A stretch of 64,000 nucleotides of DNA from Tsukamurella paurometabola (GTDB taxonomy: Bacteria; Actinomycetota; Actinomycetes; Mycobacteriales; Mycobacteriaceae): assembly GCF_900631615.1 (NCBI RefSeq), contig NZ_LR131273.1, positions 806,001 through 870,000 of the forward strand, in the 5' to 3' direction. The number at the start of each line of letters is the position of its first letter. Position 1 is the first letter of the stretch. A program made the position numbers and the translations under genes. Below are positions 17,993-26,273 of this stretch, piece by piece. The notes beneath the pieces were generated by a model, which was given only the letters and a program-made list of their open reading frames with translations, searched no databases and was not told the origin of the DNA.

Positions 17993-18445
17993 CTACCGGT
18001 CGACGGTGCGCGGAACGTCAGGTGAACTCTCGCCCCGGTGGTAGCCGGCCGCGATGAGCAGCATGATCGCGCCCACCACCAGCCACGTCCCGGCGGCGAC
18101 GGACGCGGCGGGCAGGATGGCGACGACGGCGGACCGTCCGGCGACGCGCACCAGTTCCGGATCCGAGCGGCTGTACTCGACCTGGATGCGGTCGCCGACG
18201 TTGAGTTCGCTGGGGTACAGGACGCCGAGCGGAGGATTGTGGTTGACGCCGTCGGTCGTGTAGAAGCTGATCGTCGAGCGGCGCGGTCCGGCGGAGAGCA
18301 CCTCGGCGGTCGCGGTGCCGCGGTCGGCGTCGATGGTGCGGTCGTCGCGCACGGCGGCCGCCACGAGGACCACGCACAGTCCGGTGATGAGGATGGCCGC
18401 GCTCAGCAGGACGATCTGCACGCGCCGCAGGGCCGTCCGGCTCAT
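17993..18445 (-). CDS. DUF3592-like membrane protein
   Basis: 150 residues: N-terminal membrane helix (about 8-32), an extracytoplasmic beta-rich part ([21 protein letters not shown] ... [16 protein letters not shown]) and a second helix near the C-terminus. This is the DUF3592 arrangement; function unknown. ATG at 18445 overlaps the menD stop by ATGA, and the equivalent small gene sits beside menD in mycobacteria. Confidence 0.85.
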   Translation of the reverse strand: MSRTALRRVQIVLLSAAILITGLCVVLVAAAVRDDRTIDADRGTATAEVLSAGPRRSTISFYTTDGVNHNPPLGVLYPSELNVGDRIQVEYSRSDPELVRVAGRSAVVAILPAASVAAGTWLVVGAIMLLIAAGYHRGESSPDVPRTVDR

Positions 18446-20172
18446 CCGCGGTCCTCCGAGCCCGACGGTCCGCCGGCCGTCCCGCCCGGTGTCGTGCCCG
18501 CTGCGGCGCTGATCCGCGCCCGCATCCCGGCGTGCAGCGCGCGCAGGCCGGTGCGTTCGGTGCGCACTTCGACGACGCGGAGGCCGTCGGCGCGGGCCGC
18601 CTCGGCGAGGTCGCCCAGGTCGGCGCGCACGTACTCGACGCCGTAGGCGGCGCAGAGGGCGCCGATGTCGGTGCCGTGCGGCGTGCCGAAGACGCGGGCG
18701 GCGGCACCGTCGTACTCCGCCCCGGAGTAGCGCTCCTCGCCCTGTTCGAGCAGGTTGAAGATGCCGCCCCCGTTGTCGTTGGCGACGACGACGGTGAGGT
18801 TGGCCGGCCGCGGCTCCTGGGGTCCGATGAGCAGGCCGGAGGCGTCGTGCACGAAGGTCAGGTCGCCCATCAGCGCGACGGTGCGCCGGTCCGGGAAGGC
18901 GAGCGCGGCGCCGACGGCGGTGCTCACGGTGCCGTCGATCCCGGCGACGCCCCGGTTGGACAGCACGCGGACGCCGGTGGGCACCTCGCCGGCGAGGGCG
19001 ACGTCGCGGACGGGGTTGGACGCGCCGACCACCAGCTGGTCGCCGGTGCGCAGCGCGGCGCAGACGGCGCGGGCCACGTGCAGGCCGGTGATGGAACCGC
19101 GGTCGAGGCCCCCCTGCAGTCCCTCCGTGACGGCGGCCCGCGCGGCGGCGTCGGCGTCGGCGCAGCGGCGCAGCCAGGCGTCGTCGGGCTCGCCGACGGG
19201 CAGCACCCGCGTGCCGGTGGCGGCGACGTTGCCGGAGACGTCGGGCCAGCGCGGGCCCGTCGTCACGGCGTAGACGGTGACCTCGGGGTCGGCGAGCAGG
19301 GCGCTCACCTCGCGGTGCAGCGTCGGGCGGCCGCAGATGATGGCCTGCCGCGGTTTGAGGGCCGGCAGGGCCCACGGGTGCAGGAGCATTCGGGGTCCGG
19401 CCTCTGCCGAACTGCTCGCCTGCGGCGAGGTCGGCTCGGCGACGGTGGGCAGCCCCGCGAGAGCGGGGTTCTCGCCGGCGCCGTGCCCGGAGATGACGAC
19501 GGTGTCGGGGGTCAGGTCGATCGGCAGCGGCACGTCGAGGGTGGCGACGGGCGCGACGGTCCACGGTCCGCCGTCGGGCCGGCCGTGGGCGAACTCGGGC
19601 GCCGGGTCGTCGGGGACGAGGGGCTCGCGCAGCGGGATGTCGAACTGGACGGGGCCGGCGTTGCCGGTGCGGGCGCCGCGGGCGGCCGAGAGTGCGCGGC
19701 ACACGGCGCTGCGCCACTGGGAGTTGCGGTCGAGGCCGGGCTCGGCGAGCCCGAGGGACAGCGACGCGCGGACCTGGGTGCCGAAGATCCCGAACTGCTC
19801 GACGGTCTGGTTGGCGCCGGAGCCGAGCAGCTCGTAGGGCCGGTTCGCGCTCACCACCAGCAGCGGGACGCGGGCGTAGTTGGCCTCGAACACCGCCGGC
19901 GAGAGGTTCGCGACCGCGGTACCGGAGGTCATGATCACGGGGACGGGGCGCCGCGACGCGGCGGCGAGGCCGACGGCGAGGAAGCCCGCGGTGCGCTCGT
20001 CGATGCGCACGTGCAGCCGCAGTTCCCCGCGCGCGTCGGCCGCGTGGACGGCGAACGCGAGCGGCGCGTTGCGCGAGCCGGGGCACAGCACCACGTCGGT
20101 GACGCCGCCGCGGACCAGCTCGTCCACGATCACGCGCGCCTGGAGCGTGGACGGGTTCGGCGGCTTCTGCAT
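18442..20172 (-). CDS. menD: SEPHCHC synthase (menaquinone biosynthesis)
   Basis: ThDP-dependent enzyme joining 2-oxoglutarate to isochorismate, the first committed menaquinone step. 576 residues with the substrate-binding N-terminus ([13 protein letters not shown]), [16 protein letters not shown] (with the activating Glu) and the C-terminal ThDP-binding [13 protein letters not shown] and [14 protein letters not shown] prefer ATG at 20172 because TAAGGTGG lies at ideal distance; GTG at 20181 is the alternative. The C-terminal tail is slightly long and Gly/Thr-rich. Overlaps the DUF3592 gene by four bases. Confidence 0.95.
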   Translation of the reverse strand: MQKPPNPSTLQARVIVDELVRGGVTDVVLCPGSRNAPLAFAVHAADARGELRLHVRIDERTAGFLAVGLAAASRRPVPVIMTSGTAVANLSPAVFEANYARVPLLVVSANRPYELLGSGANQTVEQFGIFGTQVRASLSLGLAEPGLDRNSQWRSAVCRALSAARGARTGNAGPVQFDIPLREPLVPDDPAPEFAHGRPDGGPWTVAPVATLDVPLPIDLTPDTVVISGHGAGENPALAGLPTVAEPTSPQASSSAEAGPRMLLHPWALPALKPRQAIICGRPTLHREVSALLADPEVTVYAVTTGPRWPDVSGNVAATGTRVLPVGEPDDAWLRRCADADAAARAAVTEGLQGGLDRGSITGLHVARAVCAALRTGDQLVVGASNPVRDVALAGEVPTGVRVLSNRGVAGIDGTVSTAVGAALAFPDRRTVALMGDLTFVHDASGLLIGPQEPRPANLTVVVANDNGGGIFNLLEQGEERYSGAEYDGAAARVFGTPHGTDIGALCAAYGVEYVRADLGDLAEAARADGLRVVEVRTERTGLRALHAGMRARISAAAGTTPGGTAGGPSGSEDRG

Positions 20173-20193
20173 GCGGACCACCTTACGACCGCA

Positions 20194-20607
20194 TCACCCG
20201 TCCGCCAGCTTCGCCAGGACCGGACCGGCGAGCAGGAGCACGCCGCGCTCGAGGTCGGTGAGCCGTTCGGCCATGGCCGTCTCGAGCCAGGCGTTGCGGA
20301 TCTCCCGGTCCTCCTCGATGACGCCGCGGCCCGCCGCGGTCAGCTCGACGTACTGCCGGCGACGGTCGGTCTCGTCCCGGCGGCGGCGCACGAGACCGGC
20401 GTCGGCGAGCGCGTTGAGCGCGGGAGTGAGGGTCTGCGCGCGGACGTGGTGCGCCTCCCCCAGCTCGGCGGGAGTGGCCGGTCCGCCGCGGTCGAGGCTG
20501 CCGAGGATGAGGTACTGGGTCTCGGTGAGCGGGCCCGGGCGGCGGTGCGCGCGGATCTCCCGGCTCAGGGAGTGGACGCCGTAGCGGAGGTCGCTGACAT
20601 CGGACAT
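20194..20607 (-). CDS. MarR family regulator
   Basis: 137-residue winged-helix repressor. The recognition-helix region TPAELGEAHHVRAQTLTPALNALADAGLV (about 45-73) is followed by the wing RRRDETDRRRQYVELTAAG, a standard MarR pattern. Starts at ATG 20607, divergent from the AbrB-family gene; the short, AT-rich intergenic region and an inverted repeat there suggest it controls itself and that neighbour. Ligand unknown. Confidence 0.92.
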   Translation of the reverse strand: MSDVSDLRYGVHSLSREIRAHRRPGPLTETQYLILGSLDRGGPATPAELGEAHHVRAQTLTPALNALADAGLVRRRRDETDRRRQYVELTAAGRGVIEEDREIRNAWLETAMAERLTDLERGVLLLAGPVLAKLADG

Positions 20608-20681
20608 AACAAGATTTTACTTCATACTTTTGCGCATTTCGCGAGTTGCACGCCGTGTTCCACAAGCAGATACTTGTAGTC
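20608..20681. promoter_or_regulatory. Divergent promoter region with candidate MarR operator
   Basis: AT-rich for this genome (20608-20640). The dyad ACAAG-N6-CTTGT at 20662-20677 lies four bases before the start of the AbrB-family gene, where a bound repressor would block it. Inference from position and symmetry. Confidence 0.45.
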
Positions 20682-21767
20682 ATGCGAAGCGAGCTGACGC
20701 GGTGGACCGGCCTGATCGTCGCCTCCTGCGCCCTCTCCGCCGCGCTGAGCGCCGCCGGCGTGCCCAGCGCGCCACTGTTCGCGGCCCTGGCGTGCGCCGT
20801 GGTCGCGGCGCTCGCGGGCCGGGCGCCGGGACCCATCCCGCGGCCGCTGCAGTTGGGCGCGCAGGGCGTCCTCGGCGCGTACATCGGCACGCTCATGCAG
20901 GCGCACACCGTCGCGGCACTGGGTTCGCGGTGGCCCGCGGCGCTGCTCGTCGGGTTCGCGACGCTGCTGCTGTCCGTCGGCGCCGGGGCGCTGCTGGGCC
21001 GGCACCGCGACACCGATTCGATCACCGGCTCGCTCGCGCTGGTCGCGGGCGGCGCGTCCGGGCTCGTCGCGATCGCGCGGGAACTGGGCGGCGACGAGCG
21101 GGTGGTCGCCGTGATCCAGTACCTGCGCGTCGGGCTGGTGACGGTCTCGCTGCCGCTGGTCGCGGCGCTGTACCCGCACACGCCGGGCTCCTCGTCGGTC
21201 GCCTCGGGCTCGGAGCGCGCCTGGTGGTTCGACCTCGGTTTCACCGCGCTGTGCGTGGGCGGTGGCCTGGCCGTCGGGCTCGCGACGCGGCTCCCCGCCG
21301 GCGGGCTGCTCGGCCCGCTGGTCGCCTCCGCCGCACTGTCGCTGTCGGGCGTCGCCGCGGGGGCGACGGTGCCCTTCGCGCTCGTCTTCGCCGGGTACCT
21401 GGTGATCGGTTGGCAGGCGGGGGTCGGCTTCACCCGGGAGTCACTGACGGCGATGGCGCGGCTGCTGCCGTGGGCGACGCTGCTCATCGTGGGGGTCGGG
21501 ATCGGCTGCGCCGGGCTGGGGTTCGCGCTCTCGGCGGTGACCGGCGTCTCCGCCCTGGACGGCTATCTCGCGACCACGCCCGGCGGCATCTACGCGGTGC
21601 TCGCGGTGGCCGCGTCGTCGAACGTCGACATCACGTTCGTCGTCGCCGCGCAGCTCATCCGCGTGCTGCTCATGCTCTTCCTCGCCCCCGCCGCCGCCCG
21701 CGCCTTCCAGAAATGGCGGGCGACGCGCGAGCGCAACCGTGCGAACACTGCTAACATCGCGGCATGA
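20682..21767 (+). CDS. AbrB family (PF05145-like) membrane protein
   Basis: 361 residues, about ten hydrophobic segments and internal pseudo-symmetry (two halves with LLVGFATLLLSVGAGALLG and related stretches; GGASGLVAIARELGGDERVVAVIQYLRV; ATTPGGIYAVLAVAASSNVDITFV). This fits the AbrB/ammonia-monooxygenase-like membrane family, possible transporters of unknown substrate. ATG at 20682 is preferred to an upstream TTG that would sit inside the promoter. The stop overlaps the next gene by ATGA. Confidence 0.87.
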   Translation: MRSELTRWTGLIVASCALSAALSAAGVPSAPLFAALACAVVAALAGRAPGPIPRPLQLGAQGVLGAYIGTLMQAHTVAALGSRWPAALLVGFATLLLSVGAGALLGRHRDTDSITGSLALVAGGASGLVAIARELGGDERVVAVIQYLRVGLVTVSLPLVAALYPHTPGSSSVASGSERAWWFDLGFTALCVGGGLAVGLATRLPAGGLLGPLVASAALSLSGVAAGATVPFALVFAGYLVIGWQAGVGFTRESLTAMARLLPWATLLIVGVGIGCAGLGFALSAVTGVSALDGYLATTPGGIYAVLAVAASSNVDITFVVAAQLIRVLLMLFLAPAAARAFQKWRATRERNRANTANIAA

Positions 21768-23029
21768 CTGCGGGTACCAGGGAGTTCGACCTCATCGTCT
21801 TCGGCGCGACGGGCTTCGTCGGCCTGCTGACGGCGCGCCATCTCGCCAAGCACGCGCCCGACGGGGTGCGCATCGCGCTCGCGGGCCGCACGCAGGCCAA
21901 GCTGGAGAAGGTCCGCGCCGAGCTGGGCGAGCGGGCGCGGGAGTGGGGCATCGTCGTCGCCGATGTCGACAAGCCCTCCACCCTCGACGAGATGGTCGCC
22001 CGCACGACGGTGCTGTGCAGCACCGTCGGCCCCTACGCGCTGTACGGCGAGACGGTCGTGGGCGCGTGCGTCAACGCGGGCACGCACTACACCGACCTCA
22101 CCGGCGAGGTCCTCTTCGCGCGCCGCTCGATCGACAAGTTCCACGAGCAGGCCGTCGCGAACGGCACCAAGATCGTGCACTCCTGCGGTTTCGACTCCAT
22201 CCCGTCCGACCTCGGCACCTTCCTCCTCTACGAGAGGGCCCGGGCCGACGATGCCGGCACGCTCGGCGCCACGACGCTGGTCATCCGCTCGATCCGCGGC
22301 GGCGCGAGCGGCGGCACCATCGCCTCCGCGATCGGCCTGGCCGACGAGGTGAGCACCGACCGCGACGCGCGACGCGTCGCCGGGCGCCCGCACTCGCTGA
22401 GCGTCGACCACACCCGCGAGACGCCGAAGCAGCCGGGCGATCTGTCGGTCGTGGACGCGAAGACCGTCGACCCGTCGCTGACCGGGAAACTGGCGCCGTT
22501 CTTTATGGCCAGCTACAACACCCGCGTGGTGCGCCGCTCCAACGGCCTGCTCGATTTCGCCTACGGCCCCGACTTCACGTACCGCGAGACGATGGCCGTG
22601 CCCGGCCCGCCCGTCGTCACGGCGGTGGCCGCCCGCGCCGTGCAGGGCGCGCTCGCCGTGGGCATGGCGGCGCTCGCGATCAAGCCGCTGCGCCCCGTCC
22701 TCGACCGGGTCCTCCCGTCGCCCGGCGAGGGGCCGAGCGAGAAGTCCCAAGCCAAGGGCTCGTTCATCGCCGACGTCTACACCCGCACGACGGGCGGCCG
22801 GCGCTACCGGTCGACCATCGGCGCGCGCCTGGACCCTGGCTACAGCGGCACCGCGGTGATGCTCGGCGAGTCCAGCCTGGCACTGGCGCTCGACGGCGAC
22901 ACCGCCCGCGGCGGCGCGCCGCTCCCCGAGCGGGCGGGCGTCCTCACGCCGGCCGTCGCGCTGGGCGACGTGCTCGCGGATCGCCTGCGCGCGCAGAACT
23001 TCACCGTCACCGTCGACGAGCTGGCGTAG
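21764..23029 (+). CDS. Saccharopine dehydrogenase-like / trans-acting enoyl reductase family
   Basis: 421 residues. N-terminal Rossmann fold (FDLIVFGATGFVGLLTARHL, residues about 8-27), then STVGPYALYGETVVGACVNAGTHYTDLTGE, and a long C-terminal part ending in ADRLRAQNFTVTV. This is the family that includes the mycobacterial trans-acting enoyl reductase of phthiocerol lipid synthesis (Rv2953) and homologues of unknown role. No polyketide synthase lies nearby, so the substrate is open. Coupled by ATGA to the upstream membrane protein, suggesting linked function under the MarR regulator. Confidence 0.88.
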   Translation: MTAGTREFDLIVFGATGFVGLLTARHLAKHAPDGVRIALAGRTQAKLEKVRAELGERAREWGIVVADVDKPSTLDEMVARTTVLCSTVGPYALYGETVVGACVNAGTHYTDLTGEVLFARRSIDKFHEQAVANGTKIVHSCGFDSIPSDLGTFLLYERARADDAGTLGATTLVIRSIRGGASGGTIASAIGLADEVSTDRDARRVAGRPHSLSVDHTRETPKQPGDLSVVDAKTVDPSLTGKLAPFFMASYNTRVVRRSNGLLDFAYGPDFTYRETMAVPGPPVVTAVAARAVQGALAVGMAALAIKPLRPVLDRVLPSPGEGPSEKSQAKGSFIADVYTRTTGGRRYRSTIGARLDPGYSGTAVMLGESSLALALDGDTARGGAPLPERAGVLTPAVALGDVLADRLRAQNFTVTVDELA

Positions 23030-23036
23030 CCCCCGC

Positions 23037-23297
23037 TCAGGCGAGGGCGAGGAACAGCTTCTCCAGCTTCTTCTGATCCACGTTCTCGGGCCCCTCGGTC
23101 ACGATGCAGTGCTGCAGGCCGGTGGCGACGAGGGCGTAGCCGCTGCGGCCGAGCGCCTTGTTCACGGCGGCGAGCTGGGTGAGCACGTCCTCGCACTCCT
23201 CCCCCTCCTCGAGCATGCGGATGACCGTCGCGAGATGGCCGTGCGCCCGCTTGAGCCGCGTCACGATGGGCTTCGCGCCCTCCTCCGGGATCTTCAC
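23037..23297 (-). CDS. CsoR/RcnR family (DUF156) repressor
   Basis: 86-residue all-helical repressor. It shows VTRLKRAHGHLATVIRMLEEGEECEDVLTQL with the first metal/thiol Cys, and a downstream ATGLQHCIV with the His-Cys pair. Family members bind copper, nickel or persulfides and release DNA. GTG at 23297 shares GTGA with the DUF302 stop, so the two are co-translated. Twin operator-like repeats of the CsoR type lie between this pair and the divergent MMPL gene. Which inducer it senses cannot be decided here. Confidence 0.92.
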   Translation of the reverse strand: MKIPEEGAKPIVTRLKRAHGHLATVIRMLEEGEECEDVLTQLAAVNKALGRSGYALVATGLQHCIVTEGPENVDQKKLEKLFLALA

Positions 23298-23695
23298 GCG
23301 GCCAGCCCCTCGAGCATGCGGCCGAGGCGCTGCCGCGCGTCCTCGGCGACCGGCGACAGCGCCGCGGTGCCGGTGAAGTCGGGCATCACCTTCGGATCCA
23401 TGACCTCCACGAGCGAGGCCCCCGCCGCCGCATCGTCCGCCGAGACCACGACGTTGCACGGCAGCAGCGCGGCGACGCGCGGGTCGATGCCGAGTGCCTC
23501 GTGCGCCAGCTGCGGCCGGCACGCCCCGAGGATCACTTTCGGCGGCACGTCGACGTCGAGCTTCGCCTTGAGAGTGGCCCGGAGGTCGATCTCGGTCAGC
23601 ACGCCGAAGCCGGCGTCCGCGAGGCCCGCGCGCACCCGCGCCACCGCCTCGTCGTACGGCGCGTCGATCGTCGCGCTCATCGTGAATTCCGCCAT
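23294..23695 (-). CDS. DUF302 protein
   Basis: 133 residues with the DUF302 pattern (DAPYDEAVARVRAGLADAGFGVLTEIDLRATLKAKL, then LGACRPQLAHEALGIDPRVAALLPCNVVV). Function unknown; a conserved Cys (ACRP) and a second Cys (LPCNV) stand out. ATG at 23695 is chosen because AAAGGATGG is well spaced for it; the ATG three codons upstream overlaps that site. Co-transcribed with the CsoR-family gene, suggesting part of the stress response it controls. Confidence 0.88.
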   Translation of the reverse strand: MAEFTMSATIDAPYDEAVARVRAGLADAGFGVLTEIDLRATLKAKLDVDVPPKVILGACRPQLAHEALGIDPRVAALLPCNVVVSADDAAAGASLVEVMDPKVMPDFTGTAALSPVAEDARQRLGRMLEGLAA

Positions 23696-23731
23696 GGATT
23701 CCATCCTTTCGCCGTTCGCTCCAGTATTGCA

Positions 23732-23785
23732 TAACCCCCCAGGGGGATGCTAGCTTCGGCCCGTTAGCATCCCCCCTGGGGGTTA
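23732..23785. promoter_or_regulatory. Twin CsoR-type operators in the divergent DUF302/MMPL promoter
   Basis: TAACCCCCCAGGGGGATGCTA at 23732-23752, and the same sequence with a one-base shift in C/G count in opposite orientation at 23764-23785. Each half is a G/C-tract palindrome (CCCCC-AGGGGG) flanked by A/T, the recognised shape of CsoR/RcnR-family sites. The two copies form a large dyad centred between the divergent starts at 23695 and 23802. Confidence 0.82.
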
Positions 23786-23801
23786 CACCGAAGGAGCCGG
23801 C

Positions 23802-25964
23802 ATGCCATCGACCACCGACACGACGCCGCCCGGCGCGGCCGCGACCTCGACCGGGCGCCCGGGCCCGCTGGGCCGTCTCGGCGTCTGGGTCGCCGGGCAC
23901 GGCAGGATCGTCGCGATCGCCTGGATCGCGGTCGTCGTGAGCCTGGGGATCTTCGCGCCGTTCGTCGAGAAGAATCTGTCCGGCGCGGGATGGCAGGCCG
24001 ACGGGTCCGAGTCGGTGCAGGTCCGCGACCTCGCGGAGCGGAACTTCGGCGGCAACGCCAGTCACGCCGTCCAGGTCGTGGTCCGGAGCGACACCACCGC
24101 ACTCACCGAGGGCGACGGGCCGCGGATCCTCGCCGAGGTCACCCGCATCCTGCGGGACGACCCCCGTATCGCACAGGTGGTCGCACCACAGCCCGGTGCG
24201 AGCCTCAGCGCCGACGGCCGCACCGCCGTCGTCCTGGGCGGCGCCGGCGCCGACACCAACGAGATGGTGCGCGCCGCGACCGACCTCAAGGGGCCGCTCG
24301 GCGCCCTCTCCACGGAATCGGTCACGGTGCACCCGACGGGCTCGTCGATGCTCTGGTCGGACTTCAACGCGGCCAACCTCGAGGCGATGCTGACCTCGGA
24401 GATGCTGTCGTGGCCGGTGACCCTCGCCATCCTGGTCGTGGCCTTCGGGGCGCTGGTCGCCGCCGGGCTCCCCCTGCTCCTCACCCTCGCCGGCCTGATC
24501 GCCTCGGCCGGTTCGCTGGTCCTCATCAACGAGTTCGTCCCGGTCTCCATCTGGGCGATGAACTTCGCGATGATGTTCTCGCTCGCCCTCGGCATCGATT
24601 ACGCGCTGTTCCTCGTCGCCCGCTTCCGCGCCGCCCGGGCGGGTGGGACGCGCACCCCGCAGGAGGCCATCGCGCAGACCATGGACACCGCGGGCAAGGC
24701 GGTGCTCCTCTCCGGAATCACCGTGCTCATCTCGCTGTCCGCGGTGATGCTCGTCCCCTCGCCCTCGTTCCGCTCGATGGCGGGCGGGATCATGCTGTCC
24801 GTCGTCTTCGTCCTCGCCGCGACGTTGACCCTCCTGCCCCTGGTGCTGGTCAAGCTCAACGGCCGGATCGACGCCCTCGCGCTGCCCTGGTCCAAGGCGT
24901 CGGAGCCCCGGTCGGCGTCGTTCGCCCGGTGGGGCGCCCTCCTGTGGCGCCGGCCGGTGGCGTTCGGCGCGGGCGCACTCGTCGCCCTGATCGCGCTCGC
25001 GATCCCGCTCGTCGGCCTGAGGACCGCGATGCCGTCGATCGCCGTGCTCCCCGCCGACGCCAGCGCCCGCATCGGGTACAACGAGGTCAAGGCCGCCTTC
25101 GGGCCCGGTGCGCCGGGAACGCTCCAGATCATCGCGCCCACGTCGGCGGCCGACGACGTCGCCCGCCTCGTGGGCGCCGATCCGGGGATCGCCGCCGCGA
25201 TGCCCGCGGCCGTCTCCGCCGTCGACGGCGACCTGGCGATGATCACCGCCGTCCCCACCGTCGACCCCTCCGACCCGGCGCTCGCGGACACCGTCGACCG
25301 GCTGCGGTCCGGGCTGCCCGACGGCGCCCTCGTCGGCGGCGCCGCGGTCGAGAACCTCGACCTGAAGGACCAACTCGACGCGTCGACGCCGCTCGTGATC
25401 GGCGTGGTGCTCGCCCTCGGGTTCCTGCTGCTCCTCGTGGCGCTGCGCGCTCCGCTCATCGCGCTCGTCGGGACCGCGGTCAGCCTGCTGTCGACCGCGG
25501 CCGCCTTCGGCGTGGCCCGCCTGATCTTCCAGGACGGCATCGGGGCCGGCCTGCTCGGATTCGAGTCGCAGGGATTCCTGGACGCCTGGGCGCCCGTGTT
25601 CTTCTTCGCGATGATCTTCGCGATCGCCATGGACTACACCGTGTTCCTGCTGTCGTCGGCGAAGGAGCACTGGGAGCGGACGGGCGATGCGCGCGACGCG
25701 ATGGTCGGCGCCGTCGCGCACTCCGGCCGGGTGATCTTCGCGGCGGGCGGCGTCATGGTCGCGGTGTTCTTCACCTTCGCCCTGTCGGGCCCTCTGCCGC
25801 CCAAGGAGATGGGCGTCATCCTCGGCGTCGCCGTCCTGCTCGACACGTTCCTGGTCCGGCTGGTGCTCCTCCCCGTCGCACTGCGTCTCCTGGGTGCCCG
25901 CGCCTGGGCCTGTCCCGCCTGGCTGGCCCGCGCGCTGCCGGCCATCAGGTTCGCGCATGACTGA
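23802..25964 (+). CDS. MMPL family RND transporter
   Basis: 720 residues, the standard two-times-six helix RND architecture: membrane helix 1 at about 38-55, an extracytoplasmic domain, five helices (about 200-350), then the repeat in the second half. The first half has LALGIDYALFLVARFR, the second AIAMDYTVFLLSSAKEHW, the Asp-Tyr proton-relay motifs of MmpL proteins. It exports lipids or drugs in relatives. The short loops resemble the smaller YdfJ-like subgroup rather than the long mycolate exporters. ATG at 23802 follows GAAGGAG. Divergent from DUF302-csoR with shared operators, so likely induced by the same signal. Confidence 0.92.
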   Translation: MPSTTDTTPPGAAATSTGRPGPLGRLGVWVAGHGRIVAIAWIAVVVSLGIFAPFVEKNLSGAGWQADGSESVQVRDLAERNFGGNASHAVQVVVRSDTTALTEGDGPRILAEVTRILRDDPRIAQVVAPQPGASLSADGRTAVVLGGAGADTNEMVRAATDLKGPLGALSTESVTVHPTGSSMLWSDFNAANLEAMLTSEMLSWPVTLAILVVAFGALVAAGLPLLLTLAGLIASAGSLVLINEFVPVSIWAMNFAMMFSLALGIDYALFLVARFRAARAGGTRTPQEAIAQTMDTAGKAVLLSGITVLISLSAVMLVPSPSFRSMAGGIMLSVVFVLAATLTLLPLVLVKLNGRIDALALPWSKASEPRSASFARWGALLWRRPVAFGAGALVALIALAIPLVGLRTAMPSIAVLPADASARIGYNEVKAAFGPGAPGTLQIIAPTSAADDVARLVGADPGIAAAMPAAVSAVDGDLAMITAVPTVDPSDPALADTVDRLRSGLPDGALVGGAAVENLDLKDQLDASTPLVIGVVLALGFLLLLVALRAPLIALVGTAVSLLSTAAAFGVARLIFQDGIGAGLLGFESQGFLDAWAPVFFFAMIFAIAMDYTVFLLSSAKEHWERTGDARDAMVGAVAHSGRVIFAAGGVMVAVFFTFALSGPLPPKEMGVILGVAVLLDTFLVRLVLLPVALRLLGARAWACPAWLARALPAIRFAHD

Positions 25965-26020
25965 CGATCGCGGGGACTACCGCGGCATCGTCGCCGAGCC
26001 GAGCGCGTAAGGTCCGGCCC

Positions 26021-26182
26021 ATGTGCAGTGCGATCACGTGCCGCGTGTGCGGCAAGACCACCTGGACGGGATGCGGCTCCCACGTCGACGCCGTCCGCGC
26101 GACCGTCCGCCCCGAGGACTGGTGCGACGGTCACGTCGCGCCCGCCGAGCAGCCCGCCAAGCGCGGGTGGTTCCGCCGCTGA
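26021..26182 (+). CDS. Cys-rich 53-residue protein
   Basis: Short open frame: ATG at 26021, AAGG eight bases upstream, TGA at 26180. The product starts MCSAITCRVCGKTTWTGCG, continues through SHVDAVRATVRPEDWCDGH and ends in a basic tail (KRGWFRR). Five Cys and two His suggest a zinc-ribbon-like fold; I recall similar short CRVCGKTTWxGCG proteins in actinobacteria, function unknown. It follows the MMPL gene by 56 bases and precedes a hairpin. Confidence 0.65.
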   Translation: MCSAITCRVCGKTTWTGCGSHVDAVRATVRPEDWCDGHVAPAEQPAKRGWFRR

Positions 26183-26213
26183 TCCGTCGCTCCGGTTCCA
26201 CGATTTCCACGTC

Positions 26214-26252
26214 AGCTGGGCGGCACGGCGTATATCGCCGCGCCGCCCGGCT
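26214..26252. terminator. Hairpin between Cys-rich gene and amidase
   Basis: AGCTGGGCGGC pairs with GCCGCCCGGCT (one G-U pair), with an inner GGCG/CGCC stem and TATAT loop. Lies between convergent stops at 26182 and 26274. Confidence 0.75.
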
Positions 26253-26273
26253 GAACGAGACTTTCGCCGACCG

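Noticed and set aside
18532-20679. 715-residue frame opposite menD and marR
   Set aside because: Spans two real genes on the other strand and their promoter; Gly/Arg/Asp-rich shadow.
23037-25958. 973-residue frame opposite the MMPL gene
   Set aside because: Only its last 86 codons (CsoR-family protein) are real; the rest is antisense to the transporter.
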